A stretch of 6,385 nucleotides of DNA, taken from Ktedonobacterales bacterium. GTDB taxonomy: Bacteria > Chloroflexota > Ktedonobacteria > Ktedonobacterales > JADMIN01. The stretch is taken from contig JANWHL010000096.1 of assembly GCA_025450405.1 (NCBI GenBank), positions 1-6,385 of the forward strand. The letters run 5' to 3'. Within the stretch, counting starts at the first letter, position 1. Every line of letters starts with the position of its first letter. A program made the position numbers and the translations under genes. Under the pieces are notes generated by a model. The model was not told the DNA's origin, searched no databases, and worked only from the letters and a program-made list of their open reading frames with translations. Positions 1 through 5,179 of this stretch are shown in pieces.

Positions 1-45
1 CACACGCCGTGACAAGCCTGATGGGACAGGCCTGACGTGACATGC

Positions 46-75
46 TTGACAGCGACGCGTGGGCGCGCGTATGGT
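46..75 (+). promoter_or_regulatory. Candidate sigma70-type promoter for the acyl-CoA synthetase gene
   Basis: A perfect TTGACA -35 hexamer lies at 46-51. TATGGT, matching four of six consensus positions of TATAAT, follows at 70-75 with an 18-bp spacer. Transcription would begin near 82, giving an untranslated leader of about 200 nt before the start codon at 290. The -35 match is strong and the -10 only moderate, and in GC-rich DNA such pairs can occur by chance. A nearer promoter was not seen. Confidence 0.4.
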
Positions 76-277
76 GACGGCGATAGCGTGCGACCAGCAC
101 TACGCGGCGGGCACGACGCGACCGGGCACGACGCGGCAAGCGTCTCAGTGCGCATCTCCAGGCGTCTCGACAAGCAGATCCAGATTGGCGCGCCAGATGC
201 GACGCGCCGGTTCTCAGACCAGGGTGCCGGGTCCGGCCGCCAGCAGGTAGGCCGCCTCCCGCTGCCCGTACGCACAT

Positions 278-283
278 AGGAGG
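278..283 (+). promoter_or_regulatory. Ribosome binding site of the acyl-CoA synthetase gene (decides the start)
   Basis: A perfect AGGAGG sits six bases before the ATG at 290. The alternative in-frame ATGs at 563 and 566, where homologous enzymes roughly begin, have no purine-rich site before them. The site therefore supports translation of the long N-terminal extension. Confidence 0.85.
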
Positions 284-289
284 CGCGGC

Positions 290-2188
290 ATGAGCGGCAT
301 CTTCGGGCGTTGGGGCCGCCAACGGGAGGCACCGAGCCCCGACGGCACGACCACCGGATCGTCCACCACCACGGGATCCTCCACCACGACGGGATCGCCC
401 ACGACCGGATCGTCCACGAGCGCGGCCAGCGCCGCGGCTTCGGGGAGCAACGGCGCCGGCGCGAGCACTGGCGCAAGCACTGGCGCGGACAACGGCGCGG
501 CGGGTGCTCCGGGAGCGAGCGCGAGCACGACCACACCGGCGGCGCCCGCCATCCACTCCACGATGATGGACTATCCGCTCACCCTCCAGCACACGGTGGA
601 GCGCGTCGCGCGGCTCTTCCCGCACCGCGAGCTGGTGACCAACACGGCGACCGGGCCCGTGCGCACCACCTATGGCGAGTGGGCTGGGCGAGTGCGCCGC
701 CTGATGGCCGCGCTCGACCGCCTGGGCGTGCAACGCGGCGACCGTGTGGGGACGCTCGGCTGGAACACGACGGCGCACGAGGAGCTCTACTTCGCGGCGC
801 CCTGCATGGGCGCGGTGCTCCACACCCTCAACCTCCGCCTCTTCCCCCAGGACCTGGCCTTCATCATCAACGACGCGGCGGATGGCGTGATCTTCGTGGA
901 CGCCGACCTGCTGCCCCTGCTGGAGAAGATCGCCGACCAACTCTCCACCGTGCGCACGCTGGTGGTCATGAACGGGACGGCGCAGCCGACCGAAGGGGTG
1001 AAGCTGCCGCCGATCGTGAACTACGAGGAGATCCTGGCCGACGCGCCGGCAACCTCTGATTGGCCGGCGCTGGACGAGCGCGCGCCGGCGGCGATGTGCT
1101 ACACGTCGGGAACCACCGGCAATCCCAAGGGCGTCATCTACAGCCACCGGTCGATCATGCTCCACTCGCTCGCCGTTCTCCAGGCCGACAGCCTGGCCCT
1201 CTCGGAGCGCGACCGCGTGATGCCCGTGGTGCCTATGTTCCACGCCAATGCCTGGGGCCTGGCCCACGCGGCGCCGCTGGCGGGGGCGAGCCTGGTCTTC
1301 CCCGGCCGGCTGATGGACCCGCAGAGCATCACCCGCCTGATGGCCGACGAGCACGTGACCATCGCGGCGGGCGTGCCGACGATCTGGCTCGGTCTGCTGG
1401 CCATGCTGGACAAGGATCCGGGCGCGTACGATCTCTCGGCGCTGCGCAGCATCCCCTGCGGCGGCTCGGCGGCGCCGCGCTCGCTGATCGAGGGGCTGGA
1501 GCGGCGGCACGGCCTGCACCTGCTCCACGCCTGGGGCATGACCGAGACCTCGCCCCTCGCCTCGGTCAGCTACACCCGCAGCGAGCTGGCCGGCGGCTCG
1601 GAGGAGGAGATCTTCGCGCAACGCGCCAAGCAGGGCATCATGCTGCCGCTGGTGGACTTCCGCGTGGTGGACGACGACGGCCACGCCATCCCGTGGGACG
1701 GCAAGGCCTTTGGCGAGGTGCAGGTGCGCGGCCCGTGGATCACGGGCTCGTACTACCACGACGCCGACCCGGCGAAGTTCATGGACGGCTGGCTGCGCAC
1801 CGGCGACGTGGCCACGATGGACGAGTACGGCTACCTCGGTATCGTGGACCGGACCAAGGACGTGATCAAGAGCGGCGGCGAGTGGATCTCGTCCGTGGAG
1901 CTCGAGAACCTGATCATGGGCCACCCCCAGGTGCTGGAGGCGTGCGTAATCGGCGTACCCGACCCGAAATGGCAGGAGCGGCCGGTCGCCTACGTGGTCC
2001 CCAAGCCGGAATTCAAGGACACGCTGACCAAGGAGGAGATCATCACGTATCTGACGCCGCTGGTGGCCAAGTGGTGGCTGCCCGACGACGTGATCTTCGT
2101 GGACTCGGTGCCCAAGACCAGCGTCGGCAAGTTCGATAAAAAGGTGCTGCGCGCTCAACACGCCGCCAGCCACACGCCGTCAGAGTGA
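290..2188 (+). CDS. Fatty acyl-CoA synthetase (AMP-forming long/medium-chain fatty acid-CoA ligase) with low-complexity N-terminal extension
   Basis: This 632-residue cytosolic enzyme of the ANL adenylating superfamily should activate a fatty acid with ATP to acyl-AMP and then transfer it to CoA, feeding beta-oxidation or lipid synthesis. Visible motifs are the P-loop-like YTSGTTGNPKGV at residues 271-282, GMTET at 416-420, TGD at 504-506, the hinge and A8 region DRTKDVIKSGGEWIS at 520-534, and the catalytic A10 lysine K614 in PKTSVGKFDKK. The body from about residue 88 onward (STMMDYPLTL) resembles, from memory, the Thermus thermophilus long-chain enzyme of about 541 residues, including HPKWQERP-like and PLVAKWWLPD-like stretches. 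The first 87 or so residues are extra: a short basic start (MSGIFGRWGRQR), then Thr/Ser/Gly repeats and an Ala/Ser/Gly/Pro linker. The start at 290 is chosen for its perfect Shine-Dalgarno site. Chain-length preference cannot be read from the sequence. The neighbouring gene is convergent. Confidence 0.95.
   Translation: MSGIFGRWGRQREAPSPDGTTTGSSTTTGSSTTTGSPTTGSSTSAASAAASGSNGAGASTGASTGADNGAAGAPGASASTTTPAAPAIHSTMMDYPLTLQHTVERVARLFPHRELVTNTATGPVRTTYGEWAGRVRRLMAALDRLGVQRGDRVGTLGWNTTAHEELYFAAPCMGAVLHTLNLRLFPQDLAFIINDAADGVIFVDADLLPLLEKIADQLSTVRTLVVMNGTAQPTEGVKLPPIVNYEEILADAPATSDWPALDERAPAAMCYTSGTTGNPKGVIYSHRSIMLHSLAVLQADSLALSERDRVMPVVPMFHANAWGLAHAAPLAGASLVFPGRLMDPQSITRLMADEHVTIAAGVPTIWLGLLAMLDKDPGAYDLSALRSIPCGGSAAPRSLIEGLERRHGLHLLHAWGMTETSPLASVSYTRSELAGGSEEEIFAQRAKQGIMLPLVDFRVVDDDGHAIPWDGKAFGEVQVRGPWITGSYYHDADPAKFMDGWLRTGDVATMDEYGYLGIVDRTKDVIKSGGEWISSVELENLIMGHPQVLEACVIGVPDPKWQERPVAYVVPKPEFKDTLTKEEIITYLTPLVAKWWLPDDVIFVDSVPKTSVGKFDKKVLRAQHAASHTPSE
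347..418 (+). repeat. In-frame 18-bp tandem repeat encoding TTTGSS units
   Basis: Residues 20-43 of the acyl-CoA synthetase read TTTGSS, TTTGSS, TTTGSP, then a shortened TTGSS and T. At DNA level this is an imperfect repeat of 18 bp with units like ACCACCGGATCGTCC. A second short repeat, ASTGASTG (12-bp unit), follows at residues 58-65. Repeats of this kind expand and contract by slippage, so the length probably differs among relatives. The product would be a flexible, disordered, hydroxyl-rich tether. Confidence 0.8.
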
Positions 2189-2226
2189 CCCGCCTGGTCT
2201 GATCTCGCCCACGCGCCTAGCGAATT

Positions 2227-2268
2227 CGCGCCCCCGATCCCTTCTCGCGTGAGGGGGCCGGGGGCGCG
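2227..2268. terminator. GC-rich hairpin between convergent genes, candidate bidirectional terminator
   Basis: CGCGCCCCC at 2227-2235 is the exact reverse complement of GGGGGCGCG at 2260-2268. Inside, CCCT (2239-2242) pairs with AGGG (2252-2255), giving a two-part stem with an internal loop. It begins 38 bases after the acyl-CoA synthetase stop and ends two bases before the stop codon of the facing kinase gene. Neither side has a T-tract, so it is not a classical intrinsic terminator. The inner part (CCCTTCTCGCGTGAGGGGG then CCGGGGG) also resembles the dispersed CCCTCTCCC-type intergenic palindromes common in GC-rich genomes. Confidence 0.45.
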
Positions 2269-2270
2269 GC

Positions 2271-4067
2271 CTATGCCGGCTGATCCCCCATGGGCAGCGC
2301 CACATAGAAGGCGGACCCGCCGCCGACGACGCTCTCGGCCCAGATGCGCCCGTGGTGGCGCTCCACGATCTCGTGGCAGATGTAGAGCCCCAGGCCCAGA
2401 CCGACGCCCGTACCGCTGCGCACCTCGATGCCGGGCACGCGATAGAAGCGCTCGAAGATGTGCGGCAGCGCCTCGGCGGGGATGCCGGCGCCCTCGTCGC
2501 GGACGCTGATCCGCGCTTCAAGGTCCGCCGGACGCGCCACGAGCGCCAGCGTGACCGGGTGGTCGTCGGGTGAATACTTGAGGGCATTCGAGAGCAGGTT
2601 GGCGATCACCTGGCTGACCCGGTCGGCATCGATGGCCGCGACGGTGGGCGTGGCTGGCAGATTCACCGTGATGGCCCGGCCGGTCGCGGTGGCCTGCTCA
2701 TCCGCGGCCTGGCGGCAAAGGTCCACCAGATCACACGCCGCGACCCGCAGGGCGAGCATGCCCGACTCGATGCGCGCGATGTCCACGATGTCGTTCACCA
2801 GGCGCTCCATGCGCGCGATCGCCTTCTCCATCCACTGCAGGTGCACCACCTCAGGGGACTCCGCGCGGTCCAGCCGGCGGCGGGCGTGCTGGGCGCGGCC
2901 TTTGAGGCTGGTGAGGGGAGTCTTGAGCTCGTGCGAGGCGATGCTCAGGAAGTCGTCCTTCTGCTGTGTCAGCCGATCGCGCTCGCTCTCCGCGCGCACC
3001 CGGTCCGAGATCTCCTGGCCCAGCGCCATCACGCCATCCACCTCGGTCTCGGGGTCGCGCCAGGGGACGAAGACGAAGTCCCACCAGGTGTCGGTAAAGT
3101 GGCCGGCGGGGTCGTGAAAGCGGTAATGACTGGCGGGGAGGTTGACCGCCTCGCCCGTGCGGTAGACCTGATCGAGGCGGTCGAGATAGCCTTGCTCGCG
3201 CAGGTCGGGCAGACCCGCCTCCACGGGGCGCCCCTCCAGCCGGATGCCGGACTGGGCGAAGATCCGGGCACCAAAGGGGTTGATATAGCGGCAGATGTGC
3301 GCCGGTCCCTCCAGCACGGCGATCACGGCGGGGGTCTGGTCGAGCACGGTGGCGAGGAAGCTGTGGGCGGTGTCGGCCTCGGCGCGGGCCGCGCGCTCGC
3401 GAGCCAGGTAGACGTCTTTCAGCCGGTTGGCCTCTTCGAGCTCGCTGGTCCGCGCGGCGATCCGGCCCTCCAGATCGGCGTTCAGACGGTGGATGATCTC
3501 CTCGGCGCGCTTGCGGTCGGTGATGTCCACGTTGACGTTGATGGCGCCGATGATGGCGCCGGTCTCGTCGCGCAGGGGCACGGCGGAGTCGAGGATCGTG
3601 CGGCGCTGGCCGTCCGCGGCTTCGACGGCGATCTCCTCGGCGATGCGCGCCTCGCCTCGCCGGATGGCGCCGGCCAGCGGCCACTCGTTGGCGGCCACCA
3701 GGCGCCCGGTCTCCGGCCACCAGCCTTTGTAGACGGCGTAGTCATCCACCATCACCGCCAGGGGCACCTCCTGCCCCCAGATGGCGCGGGCGGCGGCGTT
3801 GGCCTCTAGCACCCGCCCCTCGGCATCCGCGATGAAGACGCCCACCGGCAGCATGGCCAGCACGGTGCGCAGCCGCTGGCGCTCCAGCTCGCGCCGGGCC
3901 TGCTCCTCCGCCAACTCCTTTTTGGCCTGGCGAAACTCGACTTCGCGCCGTTCCTGGTCGGCCAGGCGGCGCTCATACTCGGCCACGCGCGCGCGGAGCA
4001 TCTCCGCCTCACGCGCGAGCTGCTCCTTCGTCTGGGTGACACGCCGCGTACGGCCACTCCGTGCCAT
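2271..4067 (-). CDS. Soluble PAS-PAS sensor histidine kinase (orphan)
   Basis: This 598-residue protein should sense a cytosolic or membrane-permeant signal through PAS domains, autophosphorylate on histidine and pass the phosphate to an unidentified response regulator. No membrane span or signal peptide is visible. In order: a charged coiled coil (about 12-67), PAS 1 (about 66-185, ending in DITDRKRAE), a second coiled coil (about 186-232), PAS 2 (about 235-360), then the HisKA domain with the phospho-acceptor H379 in FLSIASHELKTP. The HATPase domain has an N-box with N490 and N494 (NLLSNALKYSP), a G1 box DEGAGIP at 524-530, an F-box-like FERFY at 538-542 and a G2 box GTGVGLGLG at 552-560. 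All catalytic motifs are intact, and no receiver domain is fused. The start at 4067 has AGGAGA seven bases upstream; the frame is open 40 residues further, but that part has no such site and unlike composition. No response regulator lies within the window. Ligand and cofactor of the PAS domains are unknown. Confidence 0.93.
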   Translation of the reverse strand: MARSGRTRRVTQTKEQLAREAEMLRARVAEYERRLADQERREVEFRQAKKELAEEQARRELERQRLRTVLAMLPVGVFIADAEGRVLEANAAARAIWGQEVPLAVMVDDYAVYKGWWPETGRLVAANEWPLAGAIRRGEARIAEEIAVEAADGQRRTILDSAVPLRDETGAIIGAINVNVDITDRKRAEEIIHRLNADLEGRIAARTSELEEANRLKDVYLARERAARAEADTAHSFLATVLDQTPAVIAVLEGPAHICRYINPFGARIFAQSGIRLEGRPVEAGLPDLREQGYLDRLDQVYRTGEAVNLPASHYRFHDPAGHFTDTWWDFVFVPWRDPETEVDGVMALGQEISDRVRAESERDRLTQQKDDFLSIASHELKTPLTSLKGRAQHARRRLDRAESPEVVHLQWMEKAIARMERLVNDIVDIARIESGMLALRVAACDLVDLCRQAADEQATATGRAITVNLPATPTVAAIDADRVSQVIANLLSNALKYSPDDHPVTLALVARPADLEARISVRDEGAGIPAEALPHIFERFYRVPGIEVRSGTGVGLGLGLYICHEIVERHHGRIWAESVVGGGSAFYVALPMGDQPA

Positions 4068-4074
4068 GATCCGG

Positions 4075-4080
4075 TCTCCT
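4075..4080 (-). promoter_or_regulatory. Ribosome binding site of the histidine kinase gene (decides the start)
   Basis: On the minus strand AGGAGA is followed seven bases later by the ATG at 4067. This selects the start over the in-frame ATG at 4187, which would add 40 Gly/Arg/Ala-rich residues with no domain character. Confidence 0.8.
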
Positions 4081-4175
4081 GGCTCGTCTGACCCGCACGT
4101 CCCAGCGGGGCCAACACCAGCGACCGCACTACCCCGGCTGCCACGCCTCGCCGCGTACCATGCGTCATCCGCCCC

Positions 4176-4192
4176 GCCGCGAGGCACGCGGC
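4176..4192. other. Short perfect hairpin in the DUF4291-to-kinase gap
   Basis: GCCGCG (4176-4181) and CGCGGC (4187-4192) form a 6-bp perfect stem with a 5-base loop, about 40 bases after the DUF4291 stop codon in the direction of transcription. No T-tract follows, so it could be a weak terminator, a transcript-stabilising structure or chance in GC-rich DNA. The rest of the 163-nt gap (4068-4230) shows no clear promoter. Confidence 0.3.
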
Positions 4193-4230
4193 CCCGGCCT
4201 TGCTCGCCCCCGCGGGTTCGCCGGTGGACG

Positions 4231-4971
4231 CTATGCAGAATCCCTGCCGCGGAAAGAGTCGAGCGAGCTGGCTGGCATCATGCCCACGCTGGCCGGCGGG
4301 TCTGGCTGCTCTGGTGCCCGGGCACTCCCCGCGCCCGGCGCGGCGATCCCCAGTTGCGCCACCGCGGCACCCGCCACGGGATACACATCCTCGCGCGGCA
4401 GCATCAGACGCGCGTCGTCACGCGCCAGGGCGTGTGGGCGCTGCTCGCGCACGAGCGGGGTGATGTCTTCTATGGCATGGACCCACTCGTGGGCGTAGCG
4501 CGCGAGGGTCGCGCCGCGCAACCCCAGCTGAATGGCGCGCCGTGTCAGGGGCGCGCCCGCGGGATCGTGATCGGGGTCCCACTGCACCCGCACCTCCGAG
4601 CGCGCCACTGCCTCGCGCCACTCCGCCTCACTGGCATAGCGATCGGCGCGGAACGCAGAGGGCACCGCCTCGGCCAGGATCGCCGCGAACGCGGCGCGCT
4701 TCAGCCAGACCGCCAGGACAACCGTCTGGCCCTCACTCGTGCCCCAGGCCGAGCGATACATCATCCAGAGAAAGTTGGGCTTGATCCAGCTCATTCTGCC
4801 CAGGCTGAACTCGCCGCCAAAGGCCCCGTGCGCCGCCGCGTAGCGCCCGATGGCTGGGCGATATGCCTGGTACACCACGACGGACTCGTCGTCGAATTGC
4901 GCCAGGATGTGGCGGCCCGACGCCGGCCAGCGCGCGGCCTGATTCAGATACGATTCCAACGCGAGCGGCAT
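4231..4971 (-). CDS. DUF4291 family protein of unknown function
   Basis: This 246-residue protein has no known activity. I recognise the family from its conserved core: an N-terminal ILAQFDDESVVVYQAYRPAIG (22-42), the block FGGEFSLGRMSWIKPNFLWMMYRSAWGT (51-78), VQWDPDHD (129-136), RRAIQLGLRG (144-153) and IEDIT (167-171). The usual end of the family, LPREDVYPV...LGI, falls at 191-209. The last 37 or so residues are an extra Ala/Pro/Ser-rich tail. No signal peptide or membrane span is evident, so it is likely cytosolic. The high count of aromatic and Trp residues in conserved blocks suggests a folded, ligand-binding or enzymatic domain, but this is inference. The start at 4971 is supported by GGAGGT just upstream. 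The frame stays open for 63 more residues, but those come from translating an intergenic repeat. It lies between fabH and a sensor kinase gene, all on the same strand but with gaps of 208 and 163 nt. Confidence 0.85.
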   Translation of the reverse strand: MPLALESYLNQAARWPASGRHILAQFDDESVVVYQAYRPAIGRYAAAHGAFGGEFSLGRMSWIKPNFLWMMYRSAWGTSEGQTVVLAVWLKRAAFAAILAEAVPSAFRADRYASEAEWREAVARSEVRVQWDPDHDPAGAPLTRRAIQLGLRGATLARYAHEWVHAIEDITPLVREQRPHALARDDARLMLPREDVYPVAGAAVAQLGIAAPGAGSARAPEQPDPPASVGMMPASSLDSFRGRDSA

Positions 4972-4974
4972 GAT

Positions 4975-4980
4975 ACCTCC
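4975..4980 (-). promoter_or_regulatory. Ribosome binding site of the DUF4291 gene (decides the start)
   Basis: On the minus strand GGAGGT is followed by ATC and then the ATG at 4971, so GGAGG lies four bases from the start codon, slightly short but acceptable. The family core begins soon after this ATG, and the upstream in-frame ATG at 5160 lies inside repeat DNA. Confidence 0.8.
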
Positions 4981-5009
4981 GCGCTCCCTGGCCACCGCGC
5001 GCCGCGATC

Positions 5010-5158
5010 CTGGCTCCCCTCGCCCTGTGGGGCGAGAGGATGGGGTTTTTCTTCCCCTCTCTGTCCTCTCCGTGTTCTCCGTGTTCTCTGTGGTTCGTTC
5101 CGCGGTCCTCTCCGCGTCCTCTGCGACCTCGGCGGTTAAGTTCTCTGGCTCCCCTCGC
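5010..5158. repeat. Intergenic repeat element: 9-nt periodic CAGAG-type tract between 14-bp direct repeats
   Basis: The 14-mer CTGGCTCCCCTCGC occurs at 5010-5023 and again at 5145-5158, a spacing of 135 bp. Between them the minus strand reads TTAACCGCCGAGGTCGCAGA followed by degenerate 9-nt units such as GACGCGGAG, CACAGAGAA, CACGGAGAA and CACGGAGAG. Each direct repeat starts a hairpin: CTCGCCC/GGGCGAG at 5019-5025 and 5030-5036, followed on the plus strand by GGGGTTTTT, and CTCCCC/GGGGAG at 5149-5154 and 5163-5168. Tracts of this AACCACAGAGAACACAGAG type are, as I recall, scattered between genes in many bacterial genomes and often mis-annotated as 'TAEDAE/NTENTE' peptides. The minus-strand frame through it does give TAEVAEDAERTAERTTENTE. 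It is non-coding here. Confidence 0.7.
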
Positions 5159-5168
5159 AACGGGGGAG
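5149..5168 (-). terminator. Hairpin just after fabH, candidate terminator
   Basis: CTCCCC (5149-5154) and GGGGAG (5163-5168) form a 6-bp stem with an 8-base loop, beginning 11 bases after the fabH stop codon in the direction of transcription. No T-tract follows (the next bases on the minus strand are CCAGAGAACTT), so it is at best a weak or factor-assisted terminator. It overlaps the right-hand direct repeat of the intergenic element. Confidence 0.35.
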
Positions 5169-5179
5169 GGGGAACCGCC

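Larger units (their letters stand above)
1..289 (+). other. Non-coding leader upstream of the acyl-CoA synthetase gene
   Basis: No convincing coding region is visible here; the short open frames have arbitrary composition and no ribosome binding site. The stretch has three loosely similar units of about 14 nt near its left end (AAGCCTGATGGGAC, AGGCCTGACGTGAC, then a degenerate ATGCTTGACAGCGAC). It also has a 13-nt direct repeat CGGGCACGACGCG at 108-120 and 123-135. A possible promoter lies at 46-75 and a strong ribosome binding site at 278-283. A weak 5-bp inverted pair, CGGCC (234-238) and GGCCG (250-254), sits just before the gene. The first 12 bases read H-T-P-stop in frame 1 and might be the tail of an upstream gene, but this cannot be decided from the window. 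Confidence 0.6.

Noticed and set aside
214..561. Minus-strand open frame of 115 residues with DPVVV repeats
   Set aside because: It is the complement of the TTTGSS-encoding repeat in the acyl-CoA synthetase gene, has no ribosome binding site, and its periodicity is fully explained by the plus-strand repeat.
1060..2139. Second plus-strand frame of 359 residues inside the acyl-CoA synthetase gene
   Set aside because: It has the Arg/Gly/Ala-rich composition of a shifted frame, and the other frame carries all catalytic motifs without interruption.
2841..3809. Plus-strand open frame of 322 residues rich in Gly, Val and Asp
   Set aside because: It is the antisense shadow of the PAS and H-box coding region; the opposite strand has unmistakable kinase motifs.
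4068..4187. 40-residue N-terminal extension of the histidine kinase
   Set aside because: The frame is open but Gly/Arg/Ala-rich without domain character, and the ATG at 4067 has AGGAGA seven bases upstream.
5019..5049. Plus-strand intrinsic terminator (hairpin followed by T5)
   Set aside because: The form is right, but no plus-strand gene ends upstream; the preceding 2.7 kb on that strand is antisense to real genes. It is better read as part of the intergenic repeat.
3781..5139. Long plus-strand open frame of 452 residues
   Set aside because: It is antisense to the kinase N-terminus and the whole DUF4291 gene, is dominated by Arg/Ser/Ala/Pro as expected for a GC-rich shadow frame, and shows no family motif.
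5040..5145. CRISPR-like short repeats
   Set aside because: The 9-nt units are directly adjacent and degenerate with no spacers of constant length, unlike a CRISPR array.
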